A DNA stretch of 64,000 nt from Streptomyces sp. AP-93 (GCF_022808175.1 NZ_JALGBX010000011.1:212056-276055), one strand, 5' to 3'. Shown: positions 15,696-26,370, counted from the first letter of the stretch. Translations and numbers: made by a program. Notes: generated by a model not told the origin, from the letters alone.

Positions 15696-15730
15696 AGAAG
15701 CCCCGCCAGGTGACGCCTGGCGGGGCTTCT
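15696..15730. terminator. Bidirectional terminator before sdaA end
   Basis: AGAAGCCCCGCCAGG (15696-15710) pairs exactly with 15716-15730 around a 5-base loop, between the convergent hypothetical gene and sdaA. Confidence 0.9.
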
Positions 15731-15768
15731 GCGTGGGTGACGGCAGCGGGATTACGCGGAATGCCGGG

Positions 15769-17151
<1,383 letters not shown>

Positions 17152-17314
17152 GGTTGCGGACTCCTATGTCTGCTCGTGGGTGGGAAGCGTGGGCAGGAGG
17201 GGTGGAGAGGGGTGATCGGGTTGATCGGTGGTGATCTGCGGATTTTGTCCGGCAGCCGAGCTTAACGCGGTGAGGTGAACAGCTTGGCCGCCGGACGGGT
17301 CGGGAAGGGGATGC

Positions 17315-18967
17315 TCAGGCGTGGCTCAGTTCGCGCTCCGGTGCGTCGGCCGCGTCGGCCTCCTCGGCGGGAGCGGCGTCCAGGACCGGGTCCGGGCCCG
17401 GCAGGCCCGCGTAGTGGGCCTTGACCCCGGACCGTACGGCCCAGAAGTAGAAGCCCAGGGCCGAGAGGCCCACGAGGGCGATGTCCACACCGCCCGGGAT
17501 GAGGCCGTGACCGCCGAATTCCTTGCTGCCGAGCGCCGACAGGGTGCCCAGCCACAGCAGGAAGGCGATCATCCACCAGGCCGGGGCGAACTGCCTGGCC
17601 AGGTTCTTCTCGCCCTTGCGCTTGAGTACGACGGCCGCGATCGGGGCGGCGACCAGGGTGAGCAGCACCACCTTGCCGGTGTCCGGCCACTTGGACCAGT
17701 ACAGGGCGCAGGCGGCGAAGGCGAAGGTGATCGGGCACAGGATGCTGGCCGCCGGGAGGCGGAAGGGGCGCGGCAGCTCGGGCTTGGTCTTGCGGAAGAC
17801 GCCGACCGCGATCGGGCCGATCAGGTACGAGACCACCATCGCGGCGGAGACCACGCTGGCCAGGGCCTCCCAGCTGTGACCCACGGTGACCAGCAGCAGG
17901 ATCGAGAAGCCGAGGTTCAGCCACATCGCGGGGCGCGCGGTGCCGTACTTGGGGTGGACCTCGCGGATCTTCTTCGGGAAGAAGCCGGTGTCCGCGAGGT
18001 TCTGCGCCATGTACGAGGCCGAGGCGACGTTGCCGATGTTGGCACCGGACGGGGAGATGAAGGCGCCGAACTGGAGCATCGTGACGACCCAGTGGAGCAT
18101 CAGCATCTTGGCGAGGTCGGCGAACGGAGAGGAGAAGTTGATGCCGCTCCAGCCGCCGGCCTCGGCCAGCTTCTCCGGCGGGACACCGCCGATGAAGGCG
18201 ATCTGCAGGGCCAGGTAGATGACCAGGCCGAGGGAGAGCGCGCCGACCAGGGCGAGCGGGATGGCGCGGCCGGGGTTCTTGGCGGCGCCGCCGAGGTTGA
18301 CGACGGCCTGGAAGCCGTTGAAGGCGAAGACCACGCCGGAGGTGGTGACGGCGGTCATGACCGCGGACCAGCCGTTGGGCGCGAAGCCGCCGTGGTCGGT
18401 GAAGTTGCCCGTGTGGAAGCCGGAGGCGATCAGGGCGATCACGGCGAGCACCGGGATGGCGAACTTGACCAGGGTGAGCAGGTTGTTCGCCTTGGCGAGC
18501 AGCGCGACCGACCAGTAGCAGGCCAGCCACAGCGCCACGGTCAGGAACAGCGCCATCGCCATGCCGGAGGTGGTCAGGCCGCCGTTCTCGACCAGGCCCT
18601 TGGCCCAGCCGAAGTTCCAGGAGGACATGTACTGCGTACCGGCGATGGACTCGATCGGGATCAGCGCGGCGATGGCGATCCAGACCGCCCAGCCGGTGAT
18701 GAAGCCCAGCACCGGCCCGTGCGAGATGGTGCCGAAGCGGGCCATCGAGCCGGGCAGCGGGTAGGCCGCGCCCACCTCGGCGTAGGACATGGCGATCATG
18801 CCGATGAAGACGGCACCGATGACCCAGGCGATGATCGCCGCCGGTCCCGCGACCGCGGCCGCCTGGCCCGCCCCGAAGAGCCAGCCCGATCCGAAGATCG
18901 AGCCGAGCCCGATCATGATCAGGGCGAAGAGACTGAGTCCCTTCTTGTTCGCTGCGCTCATGTCCAT
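17315..18967 (-). CDS. APC superfamily amino acid permease
   Basis: A 550-residue transporter with about 12 or more hydrophobic helices. The APC hallmark is at the N-terminus (ALIMIGLGSIFGSGWLFGAGQAA, the unwound TM1 that binds the amino acid group), and MSYAEVGAAYPLPGSMARF follows in TM2-3. Proton-coupled uptake of amino acids is the family role. Location between sdaA and glyA suggests serine, glycine or a related amino acid, but substrate residues are not diagnostic. The C-terminal tail is acidic and Ala-rich. Confidence 0.9.
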   Translation of the reverse strand: MDMSAANKKGLSLFALIMIGLGSIFGSGWLFGAGQAAAVAGPAAIIAWVIGAVFIGMIAMSYAEVGAAYPLPGSMARFGTISHGPVLGFITGWAVWIAIAALIPIESIAGTQYMSSWNFGWAKGLVENGGLTTSGMAMALFLTVALWLACYWSVALLAKANNLLTLVKFAIPVLAVIALIASGFHTGNFTDHGGFAPNGWSAVMTAVTTSGVVFAFNGFQAVVNLGGAAKNPGRAIPLALVGALSLGLVIYLALQIAFIGGVPPEKLAEAGGWSGINFSSPFADLAKMLMLHWVVTMLQFGAFISPSGANIGNVASASYMAQNLADTGFFPKKIREVHPKYGTARPAMWLNLGFSILLLVTVGHSWEALASVVSAAMVVSYLIGPIAVGVFRKTKPELPRPFRLPAASILCPITFAFAACALYWSKWPDTGKVVLLTLVAAPIAAVVLKRKGEKNLARQFAPAWWMIAFLLWLGTLSALGSKEFGGHGLIPGGVDIALVGLSALGFYFWAVRSGVKAHYAGLPGPDPVLDAAPAEEADAADAPERELSHA

Positions 18968-19086
18968 GAGGTCTGCTGTCCGTCCTGCCAGGGGGTGCGG
19001 TCGTTCCTTATTCGGAGCCTATTTGCCATTTATTGGAAGAATCAGCGGCAATAGGTCGCATCCGCCTGGGGCTTTGGTCATGAAAG

Positions 19087-19119
19087 GGGCCCGGCCCTGT
19101 GCACAACAAGGCCGGGCCC
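19087..19119 (-). terminator. Terminator of the gcvT-gcvH-glyA operon
   Basis: GGGCCCGGCC (19087-19096) pairs with GGCCGGGCCC (19110-19119), just past the glyA stop on the minus strand. It separates glyA from the permease gene. Confidence 0.8.
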
Positions 19120-19133
19120 TCCCAAGCCGGTGC

Positions 19134-20390
19134 CTAGAGCGTCGGGTACAGCGGGAACTTCGCGGCGAGCGCCGAGACGCGCGCCTTCAGGTCCTCCGCG
19201 TCGTAGGCGGGCTTCAGCGCCTGCGCGATGATCTCGGCGACCTCGGTGAAGGCCTCGGCGTCGAAACCGCGGGTGGCCAGCGCCGGCGTACCGATCCGCA
19301 GACCCGAGGTGACCATCGGCGGCCGCGGGTCGTTCGGGATGGCGTTGCGGTTGACCGTGATGCCGACCTCGTGGAGGCGGTCCTCGGCCTGCTGGCCGTC
19401 CAGCTCGGAGTTGCGCAGGTCGACCAGGACCAGGTGCACGTCGGTGCCGCCGGTGAGGACGTCCACGCCCACGGCCTTGACGTCGTCCTGGACCAGGCGG
19501 GCGGCGAGGATCTTCGCACCCTCCAGCGTGCGCTCCTGGCGCTCCTTGAACTCGGGCGAGGCCGCCACGAGGAAGGAGACGGCCTTGGCCGCGATCACGT
19601 GCTCCAGCGGGCCGCCCTGCTGACCCGGGAAGACCGCGGAGTTGATCTTCTTGGCCAGCTCCTGCGTCGACAGGATGACACCGCCGCGCGGACCGCCGAG
19701 GGTCTTGTGCGTGGTGGTGGTCACGACGTGGGCGTGCGGCACCGGGTTCGGGTGCAGACCCGCGGCGACCAGGCCGGCGAAGTGCGCCATGTCGACCATC
19801 AGGTACGCGCCGACCTCGTCCGCGATGCGGCGGAAGGCGGCGAAGTCGAGCTGGCGCGGGTAGGCGGACCAGCCCGCGACGATCAGCTGCGGCTTGGACT
19901 CCTTGGCGAGGCGCTCGACCTCGGCCATGTCGACCTCGCCGGTCTCGTCGACGTGGTACGGGACCACGTTGTAGAGCTTGCCGGAGAAGTTGATCTTCAT
20001 GCCGTGGGTCAGGTGACCGCCGTGGGCCAGGTTCAGGCCCATGATCGTGTCGCCCGGCTTGATCAGCGCGAACATCGCGGCCGCGTTCGCCTGCGCACCG
20101 GAGTGCGGCTGGACGTTCGCGTGCTCGGCACCGAAGAGCGCCTTGATGCGGTCGATCGCGATCTGCTCGACCACGTCGACGTGCTCACAGCCGCCGTAGT
20201 AGCGGCGGCCGGGGTAGCCCTCGGCGTACTTGTTGGTCAGGACCGAGCCCTGGGCCTCCATGACGGCGACCGGAGCGAAGTTCTCCGACGCGATCATTTC
20301 CAGGGTGGACTGCTGGCGCACGAGTTCGGCGTCGACGGCGGCGGCGACGTCGGGGTCGAGCTCGTGGAGGGGAGTGTTCAGTACAGACAT
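19134..20390 (-). CDS. glyA: Serine hydroxymethyltransferase
   Basis: A 418-residue PLP enzyme interconverting glycine plus methylene-THF and serine. It shows YAEGYPGRRYYGGCEHVD, HSGAQANAA, and the PLP lysine in VVTTTTHKTLGGPRGG. Length is normal. It follows gcvH by 14 bp, after gcvT, so methylene-THF made by the cleavage system can be used on the spot to turn a second glycine into serine. Many actinomycetes have two glyA genes; this copy is the one tied to the glycine riboswitch. Confidence 0.97.
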   Translation of the reverse strand: MSVLNTPLHELDPDVAAAVDAELVRQQSTLEMIASENFAPVAVMEAQGSVLTNKYAEGYPGRRYYGGCEHVDVVEQIAIDRIKALFGAEHANVQPHSGAQANAAAMFALIKPGDTIMGLNLAHGGHLTHGMKINFSGKLYNVVPYHVDETGEVDMAEVERLAKESKPQLIVAGWSAYPRQLDFAAFRRIADEVGAYLMVDMAHFAGLVAAGLHPNPVPHAHVVTTTTHKTLGGPRGGVILSTQELAKKINSAVFPGQQGGPLEHVIAAKAVSFLVAASPEFKERQERTLEGAKILAARLVQDDVKAVGVDVLTGGTDVHLVLVDLRNSELDGQQAEDRLHEVGITVNRNAIPNDPRPPMVTSGLRIGTPALATRGFDAEAFTEVAEIIAQALKPAYDAEDLKARVSALAAKFPLYPTL

Positions 20391-20404
20391 CAGGGTTCCC
20401 TGGG

Positions 20405-20785
20405 TCAGTTGCCGGCGGTGAGCTTGGCGTACTCGTCCTCGGAGAGCAGGTCGGCCGGCTCCTCCGTGACGCGCACCTTGAAGAGCCAGCCACCCTCGAA
20501 CGGAGCCGAGTTCACCAGGGCCGGGTCGTCGATGACGTCCTGGTTGGACTCGACGATCTCGCCGGTGACGGGGGAGTACAGGTCGCTGACCGACTTGGTC
20601 GACTCCAGCTCGCCGCAGGTCTCGCCCGCGGTCACCGTGTCGCCCACCTCGGGAAGCTGGGCGTAGACGACGTCACCGAGCGCGTTGGCCGCGAACTCCG
20701 TGATGCCGACCGTCGAGACGCCGTCCTCGGCGACCGACAGCCACTCGTGCTCCTTGCTGTAACGCAGCTGCTGGGGGTTGCTCAT
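20405..20785 (-). CDS. gcvH: Glycine cleavage system H protein
   Basis: A 126-residue lipoyl carrier. The lipoyl Lys is in ELESTKSVSDLYSP (Lys about 64). It shuttles the aminomethyl group from GcvP to GcvT. The frame is open further upstream, but ATG 20785 (MSNPQQLRYSKEHEW) gives the standard family start with AGGAGAATCAGGTC upstream. gcvP, the decarboxylase, is not in the window and must be elsewhere, as is common in Streptomyces. Confidence 0.97.
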   Translation of the reverse strand: MSNPQQLRYSKEHEWLSVAEDGVSTVGITEFAANALGDVVYAQLPEVGDTVTAGETCGELESTKSVSDLYSPVTGEIVESNQDVIDDPALVNSAPFEGGWLFKVRVTEEPADLLSEDEYAKLTAGN

Positions 20786-20888
20786 GACCTGATTCTCCTG
20801 GATGCGGGGGAGTGGATACGAACGGTGGTCCTGCGGACCGGCGCGACGCGCCGATGAGCAGTGCGGTGCGGTGCGGTGCGGTACGGGG

Positions 20889-22004
20889 CTACTTCTGCCG
20901 CTTGTAGAACGGCAGGGCCACGACCTCGTACGCCTCATGCGTACCGCGAATGTCCACGCCGACGCCGGAGGTGCCGGGCGCGGCGTGCGCCGCGTCGACA
21001 TAGGCCATCGCGATCGGCTTGCCCAGCGTCGGGGACGGGGCGCCGGAGGTGACCTCGCCGACGACCTGGCCGTCGAAGGTCACGGAGAAGCCGGCGCGCG
21101 GAACGCGGCGGCCTTCGGCGATCAGGCCGACCAGCTTGCGCGGCGGGTTGGAGGCGGCGCGCTCGGCGGCGGCCTCCAGGGCGGCGCGGCCGACGAAGTC
21201 GCCCTCCTTCTCGAACTTCACGACCCGGCCCAGACCCGCGTCGAACGGGGTGAGGGAGGTGGTCAGCTCGTGCCCGTACAGCGGCATGCCCGCTTCCAGG
21301 CGCAGGGTGTCGCGGCAGGACAGGCCGGCCGGGACCAGGCCGACGCCCTCGCCCGCCTTGGTCAGCGCCTGCCACAGCTCCACGGCGTGCTCGGGGGCGA
21401 CGAACAGCTCGAAGCCGTCCTCGCCGGTGTAGCCGGTACGCGCGATCAGCGCGGGCACCCCGGCGACGGTCCCGGGAAGGCCGGCGTAGTACTTCAGCCC
21501 GTCCAGGTCGGCGTCGGTGAGGGAGGCGAGGATGCCGGGGGACTCCGGGCCCTGCACCGCGAGCAGCGCGTACGCGTCGCGGTCGTCGCGGACCTCGGTG
21601 TCGAAGCCGGCGGCGCGCTCGGTGATCGCGTCCAGGACGACCTGGGCGTTGGAGGCGTTCGCGACGATCATGTACTCGGTCTCGCCGAGACGGTAGACGA
21701 TCAGGTCGTCGACGATGCCGCCGTCTTCCCGGCAGATGTGCGTGTAGCGGGCGCGGCCGACGCCGACGGTGGAGATGTTGCCGACCAGGGCGTAGTCCAG
21801 GGCCTTGACGGCCTCGGGGCCGGTCAGGGTGATCTCGCCCATGTGGGAGAGGTCGAACAGACCGGCCTTGGTGCGGACGGCGTTGTGCTCGTCGCGCTCG
21901 CTGGCGTACCGCAGGGGCATGTCCCAGCCCGCGAAATCGGTCATGGTCGCACCGAGGGAACGGTGCAGCGCATCGAGGGCGGTCAGGCGGGGGGCAGTGC
22001 TCAT
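20889..22004 (-). CDS. gcvT: Glycine cleavage system T protein (aminomethyltransferase)
   Basis: A 371-residue folate-binding enzyme that releases ammonia from H-protein-bound aminomethyl and makes 5,10-methylene-THF. Conserved pieces include FAGWDMPLRY, LFDLSHMGEI, ARTGYTGEDGFELF, PAGLSCRDTLRLEAGMPLYGHEL and the GCV_T C-terminal barrel. ATG 22004 matches the family N-terminus and has GGGAG upstream; the frame is open a little further. It is the first gene of gcvT-gcvH-glyA and lies about 60 bases from the tandem glycine aptamers. Confidence 0.97.
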   Translation of the reverse strand: MSTAPRLTALDALHRSLGATMTDFAGWDMPLRYASERDEHNAVRTKAGLFDLSHMGEITLTGPEAVKALDYALVGNISTVGVGRARYTHICREDGGIVDDLIVYRLGETEYMIVANASNAQVVLDAITERAAGFDTEVRDDRDAYALLAVQGPESPGILASLTDADLDGLKYYAGLPGTVAGVPALIARTGYTGEDGFELFVAPEHAVELWQALTKAGEGVGLVPAGLSCRDTLRLEAGMPLYGHELTTSLTPFDAGLGRVVKFEKEGDFVGRAALEAAAERAASNPPRKLVGLIAEGRRVPRAGFSVTFDGQVVGEVTSGAPSPTLGKPIAMAYVDAAHAAPGTSGVGVDIRGTHEAYEVVALPFYKRQK

Positions 22005-22064
22005 GGGTGTGGCTCCCGGGTCCCAGGGCATGACATGACGAGGAGGAGTTCCTCCCCATCTGTC

Positions 22065-22292
22065 ATCGGAACCTGAGAGGTTCGCCGAGAGTTCCCCCCT
22101 TCCAGGGGAAGGCCATCGACTTGCACCTTGGGTGGAACCGTCGCCGGGGCCCTTACGGGCGGTGGCGCGGCTCGCTTTTCAGATCTGCCTCATCCACGCG
22201 GTACGGGGCCTGAGAGATTCAAGGGAGGTACTTGCTCCTTCGGCGCCCGGGCACCGCCTTGCGGCGTACCCCGGGACTCTCCCGCGCGGATT
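22065..22292 (-). promoter_or_regulatory. Tandem glycine riboswitch
   Basis: Two glycine aptamers are visible on the minus strand. The first has GCGGGAGAG (complement of about 22278-22286), GCGCCGAAGGAGCAAG and AATCTCTCAGG (about 22208-22218). The second has CCAAGGTGCAAG, then GGGAACTCTCGG and AACCTCTCAGG (about 22072-22082). The order and spacing match glycine riboswitches, which activate glycine cleavage genes when glycine is in excess. Between the second aptamer and gcvT, GGAGGAACTCCTCC (about 22043-22056) can fold into a hairpin that may be part of the switch. Confidence 0.92.
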
Positions 22293-22495
22293 CAAGCGGC
22301 CGGTATGCAGTTAGGTGTCCAGATGGCGCACATCATTGCACGACGTGCGGCCGAATGGGGGAGGGGGTCCACAAGGGGAGCGGACCCGGAGCGGACCGCA
22401 GCGGACCGGGAGCGGAACCGGAGACCCCGGATTACCGTCTCTTTACACTCAGGGGGACAGGGTCCAGGCGACCCGTCGCGGGGGAGGCGAACACT

Positions 22496-23182
22496 GTGCG
22501 GAGATTCGGACTACTGGCGGCGACGAGCACCGGCACCGTCGAGGAGGCGGTGGCAGGGGTGCCGTCCCAGCGCGGCGTCGTACGGGATCCCGCGGCGGGC
22601 GGAGCCGCGGGGGAGCCCGCGGCGGTACGGGACCTGCGCGGGGCCGAGGGCCCGCGGCGGCTGCGCTTCGCCGAGGGCGACGTCGTGGTGGTCTCCGGAC
22701 TGCCCGGCGGCGGCAAGAGCACCCTGATCAAGCGGGCCGCGGAGGGCGGCGGCATCGACTCCCAGGACGCCCGCGAGCGGTGGGAGCGCCGGATGCCGGC
22801 CGCCCTGCCCTACGCGGTGTACCGCCCGGCGGTCCGGATCGCGCACTACTGGGGCCTGTGGCGGGTGCTCCGCTCCGGGGCCCCGGCCGTCGTCCACGAC
22901 TGCGGTACGCAGAGCTGGGTACGGGCGCTGCTGGCCTCGGCCGCCCGGCGGCGCGGCCGCGCGCTGCACCTGGTGCTGCTGGACACCACCCCGGAGGAAG
23001 CGCGGGCCGGTCAGGCGGCGCGGGGCCGGGGCGTCTCCGCGTACGCCTTCGCCCGGCACCGGGGCGCGGTGGCCCGGCTGCTGCGCGAGGCCGAGGCGGG
23101 CCGCCCGCCGGCCGGCTGCGCGTCGGTGACGCTGCTGGACCGCCCGGCGGCGTCCCGGCTGACCTCGATCGGCTTCCACTAG
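22496..23182 (+). CDS. P-loop ATP-binding protein, zeta-toxin/kinase-like
   Basis: A 228-residue protein with a clear Walker A, VVVVSGLPGGGKSTLIKRA (about residues 62-80), a region HDCGTQSWVRALL and LHLVLLDTTPEEARAGQAARGRG, and a downstream Arg-rich lid. This is the nucleoside/RNA-kinase-like P-loop fold. GGGGAGG lies 8 bases before GTG 22496. It is divergent from gcvT, sharing the 490-bp region that holds the riboswitch, and precedes the two SseB genes. Substrate is unknown. Confidence 0.85.
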   Translation: MRRFGLLAATSTGTVEEAVAGVPSQRGVVRDPAAGGAAGEPAAVRDLRGAEGPRRLRFAEGDVVVVSGLPGGGKSTLIKRAAEGGGIDSQDARERWERRMPAALPYAVYRPAVRIAHYWGLWRVLRSGAPAVVHDCGTQSWVRALLASAARRRGRALHLVLLDTTPEEARAGQAARGRGVSAYAFARHRGAVARLLREAEAGRPPAGCASVTLLDRPAASRLTSIGFH

Positions 23183-23304
23183 CGGCGGCGGGCGGCGGCG
23201 GCCGGCAGCGGCGGCGGGCCCCCGTGCGGGCGGCCCCCGGCCGCGGTGTCGCAGGCGCCCGTTAACCTCGGGGCGAGACCAAGCGCAAGCGAGCGGAGAC
23301 GTAC

Positions 23305-24015
23305 ATGTGGCCGGGTAACGAGCTGGAGCAGGTGCTCGGGGCGGCGCTCGGGCAGGCGGACGCCGGGGGGCGGATCGTCGAGGTCCTCGGGCGGAGCCAC
23401 CTGTGGATCCCGCTGCCCGGCGGGGTGAACAGCCTGAGCCTGCCCACCATGGAGATCGACGGCGCCGCGTACGTGCCCGTCTACAGCTCCGAGGAGCAGT
23501 TCCGCGCCTGCGCCGGACCCGCCATGGACTTCGCCGTCGCCCCCGCCGTGGACTTCGCCCGGGGCCTGCCCCCGCAGCTCGGCCTCGCGGTCAATCCCGA
23601 GGGCTCCGTCGGCGTGCCCCTGCCCCCGCCGGCCGTCGCGGAGCTCTGCCGCGCCGGCCGCGGCCCGCTCGACGGCCCCGCCACCGGGGGCCGGGTCCGG
23701 CTCTTCGAGCCCGACTGGCAGGAGGACCCGGTCGAGTTCCTGACCGCCGCCGCGGAGGAGTTCCGGGCGACCGGAGTCGTCGCGGCCGCGCACCGCTGCC
23801 TCGCCAGCGTCGAGGGCGGCTCGCCGGAGCTCTACGTCGGCGTCCGAATGGTGGGATGGGAGCCCGGGATGCGAAACGCCCCGATGGAGGCGCTGGGCCG
23901 GGCCCTGACCCGCGTACCGCCGCCCTGGCCGGTGCAGTTGATCCTGCTCGACGCCGCGGAAGACCCGGTCGTCGACTTCATCACCACGCGCGTACGCCCC
24001 TTCTACCTGCCGTAG
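23305..24015 (+). CDS. SseB-family protein (first of two)
   Basis: A 236-residue protein with the SseB N-terminal domain (LWIPLPGG, YVPVYSSEEQFRAC) and the SseB C-terminal domain (VVAAAHRCLASVEGG, VQLILLDAAEDPVVDFI). The E. coli name means enhanced serine sensitivity on overproduction; the biochemical role is not established. An acidic, cytoplasmic, enzyme-like appearance without catalytic signature is usual. It lies next to a diverged paralogue and close to the serine/glycine genes. Confidence 0.88.
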   Translation: MWPGNELEQVLGAALGQADAGGRIVEVLGRSHLWIPLPGGVNSLSLPTMEIDGAAYVPVYSSEEQFRACAGPAMDFAVAPAVDFARGLPPQLGLAVNPEGSVGVPLPPPAVAELCRAGRGPLDGPATGGRVRLFEPDWQEDPVEFLTAAAEEFRATGVVAAAHRCLASVEGGSPELYVGVRMVGWEPGMRNAPMEALGRALTRVPPPWPVQLILLDAAEDPVVDFITTRVRPFYLP

Positions 24016-24082
24016 TGACGCTTAAGCTGGTGGCCGACACGCGTGGACGACGGGCGGACGAACAGACGAAGAGGGGTACCGG

Positions 24083-24823
24083 GTGAGTGCGTCAGGCACG
24101 GCCGCGGTCGGGCAGGTCGAGCACATGCTGCGCCAGGTGACTCCCGGGCGCTACGAGAGCTACGAGTCCCTCCTGCACGCCCTGGCCGAGGGACGGCTGT
24201 GGATGCTCCTCTGGCAGGGGCAGCCCGGTTCCCCCGAGGCGCAGTACGGCGGCATGGAGGTCGAGGGCCTCGGGTACGCGCCCTGCGTGACCTCCCCGCA
24301 GGAGCTGGCCGCCAGCGGCTGGAACCGCGGGTACGAGGTGGTCACCGGCCGGGACATCGCCCGCGCCCTCTACCCCGACCGCTGGGGGCTGTGGCTCAAT
24401 CCGCACGCCCAGGGCGGCGGCGTCGGCCTTCCCTGGGCCGATCTGCGCCGGATCGCCACCGGGCTGGACCGGATGCCGGCCGGCCCGCTGCGGCTGTCCG
24501 AGCCCGCCATCGAGCTGCCGCAGTTCTACGGGCTGCTCACGCAGCACGCGCACCGCACGCCCGCCGTCCGCTCGCTGCGCCGCGCCTGGGTGCAGCCCGC
24601 CCTGGGGTCCCCGTACCTCGCCGTCGGGCTCGACCTGTACGACGCTTCCGCGCACGCGCTGGAATCCGTACGGGAGATGATGCGCCAGTCGGTCGGCGCG
24701 GTCCCCGAGGGAGTGCCCGTCTGCACGGTCGCGCTCGCGGACGAACACGACCCGGTGGCGATGTGGCTGCGGGCGCGGACCCGCCCCTTCTACGACCGCG
24801 AGGGACAGGCGCCCGCCTACTGA
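24083..24823 (+). CDS. SseB-family protein (second of two)
   Basis: A 246-residue paralogue of the preceding gene. Matching landmarks are RLWMLLWQG, YAPCVTSPQEL and a C-terminal domain ending ADEHDPVAMWLRARTRPFY, parallel to the first protein's DPVVDFITTRVRPFYLP. GTG 24083 is preceded by AGAGGGGTACCGG. The N-terminal half is more diverged (the usual SseB loop is replaced by a GSPEAQYGG insertion). The 68-bp gap suggests co-transcription of the pair. Confidence 0.85.
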   Translation: MSASGTAAVGQVEHMLRQVTPGRYESYESLLHALAEGRLWMLLWQGQPGSPEAQYGGMEVEGLGYAPCVTSPQELAASGWNRGYEVVTGRDIARALYPDRWGLWLNPHAQGGGVGLPWADLRRIATGLDRMPAGPLRLSEPAIELPQFYGLLTQHAHRTPAVRSLRRAWVQPALGSPYLAVGLDLYDASAHALESVREMMRQSVGAVPEGVPVCTVALADEHDPVAMWLRARTRPFYDREGQAPAY

Positions 24824-24875
24824 GACGTCCCGCTCGCCGGGACGTCCCGCTCGTTGAGGCATCCCGCTCGTTGAG
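24824..24875. repeat. Three tandem copies of a 17-18 bp unit
   Basis: GACGTCCCGCTCGCCGG, GACGTCCCGCTCGTTGAG and GCATCCCGCTCGTTGAG follow each other directly after the stop codon of the second SseB gene. No function is evident. Confidence 0.7.
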
Positions 24876-24897
24876 ACATAGGGGCCAAGCCACCCGA

Positions 24898-24927
24898 GGC
24901 CGCACGGAACAGTCGTTCCGTGCGGCC
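24898..24927 (+). terminator. Terminator after the SseB genes
   Basis: GGCCGCACGGAAC (24898-24910) pairs perfectly with 24915-24927 across a 4-base loop and is followed by TTTGCGTTGT. Confidence 0.9.
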
Positions 24928-24930
24928 TTT

Positions 24931-25337
24931 GCGTTGTCCTGATTTCGACGCTGATGTACGCCCAATAGACATGCTCGTAGGCCGAGTTGGGTGCCATGTC
25001 CGATTCCGTACCGAACGGGATGTCTTGCTCCGCTGAGACGACAGTGAAGTCCGGATAACGGGAACTCTGCCCTCAGATCACGGTTGCGCATCCATTCACC
25101 TGCGGGTCTGGCGGCTGATCGAGCGCCCGATGAAGACTCCCCACCCAAGAGCGGGTCAGTCCTCCAAGGGCGAGCCCGTCACAGGAACTTCGCCTGTTGT
25201 TTCGTACAGCACCATGCGCACCACCAGCACTGCCCGTTCCGCAGCACCTCGCACTCCGAGCGCCACTCCGCACCAACGCCGCCACAGCGGCGGGCATGGG
25301 CCGACCCACCCGTCGGCCGAGAGGGGTCCCCACCACG
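24931..25337. other. Leader/promoter region of the oligopeptide transporter operon
   Basis: About 400 bp without a supported gene. Frames read through it are low-complexity extensions. The stretch 24940-25090 is AT-richer than average and is the likely promoter region, but I cannot name specific boxes. Confidence 0.4.
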
Positions 25338-26330
25338 ATGACGGCACCACTGCACGACATGAGCGCGGAGACACCCGCACCCGTGTCCGTAGCCGACGTC
25401 CCCGCCAAGGCCATCGAAGGCCGCTCACCCGGTCGGATCGCCTGGACGCGGCTCAAGCGCGACAAGGTCGCGCTGACGGGCGGCGTGATCGTGATCCTCC
25501 TGATCCTCGTGGCGGTCTTCGCCCCGCTGATCGTGAGCCTGCTGGGCCACCCGCCCAACGAGTTCCACGAGGATCTGCTCGACCCGGAATTCGGCACGCC
25601 GCTCGGATCCTTCGGCGGCATCAGCTCCGACTTCCTGCTGGGCGTGGAGCCGACCAACGGTCGCGACGTGTTCAGCCGGATCGTCTACGGCGCCCGCATA
25701 TCCCTGGTCGTCGCCTTCCTCGCCGCTTTCGTCTCCGTCGTCCTCGGCAGCCTGCTGGGCGCGCTGGCCGGCTTCCTCGGCGGCTGGGTCGACGGCATCA
25801 TCAGCCGCACCATGGACCTGCTGCTGGCCTTCCCGCAGCTGCTCTTCACCATCTCGCTGGTCTCGGTCGTTCCCAACTCCCTGTGGGGATTCACGGGTTC
25901 GGGCGTTCGGATGGGTGTCCTCGTCGTCGTCATCGGCTTCTTCGGCTGGCCGTACATCGGCCGCATCGTGCGGGGCCAGACGATCTCGCTGCGCGAGCGG
26001 GAGTACGTCGAGGCCGCGCGCAGCCTCGGCGCCGGCCGCGGCTACATCCTGATCAAGGAGCTCCTGCCGAACCTGATCGCGCCGATCCTCGTCTACACGA
26101 CGCTGATCATCCCGACCAACATCCTGACGGAGGCGGCCCTCAGCTTCCTCGGCGCCGGTGTCAAGCCGCCCACCGCCTCCTGGGGAAAGATGCTGTCCGA
26201 CGCCATCCCCATCTACCAGGACGACCCCATGTTCATGGTCGTCCCCGGTATGGCGATCTTCATCACCGTCCTGGCGTTCAACCTCTTCGGGGACGGGCTG
26301 CGTGACGCACTCGACCCCAAGGGCAGCTGA
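25338..26330 (+). CDS. Oligopeptide/dipeptide ABC transporter permease (OppC/DppC type)
   Basis: A 330-residue inner-membrane permease with the OppC N-terminal helix (VALTGGVIVILLILVAVFAPLI), LGVEPTNGRDVFSRIVYGARISL, about six helices and the EAA loop YVEAARSLGAGRGYILIKELLPN that contacts the ATPases. ATG 25338 follows GAGGGG. It is unusual but common in Streptomyces that the C-type permease precedes the binding-protein gene. With the four downstream genes it forms a complete peptide importer. Confidence 0.94.
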   Translation: MTAPLHDMSAETPAPVSVADVPAKAIEGRSPGRIAWTRLKRDKVALTGGVIVILLILVAVFAPLIVSLLGHPPNEFHEDLLDPEFGTPLGSFGGISSDFLLGVEPTNGRDVFSRIVYGARISLVVAFLAAFVSVVLGSLLGALAGFLGGWVDGIISRTMDLLLAFPQLLFTISLVSVVPNSLWGFTGSGVRMGVLVVVIGFFGWPYIGRIVRGQTISLREREYVEAARSLGAGRGYILIKELLPNLIAPILVYTTLIIPTNILTEAALSFLGAGVKPPTASWGKMLSDAIPIYQDDPMFMVVPGMAIFITVLAFNLFGDGLRDALDPKGS

Positions 26331-26370
26331 ACCACTTCAACGATTCACCCACCAACGGAGGTTGAACAAC

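Noticed and set aside
17321..19054. A 577-codon + strand frame opposite the APC permease
   Set aside because: Compositionally a shadow (Gly/Glu/Asp/Arg-rich) of the permease gene; no ribosome-binding site or domain.
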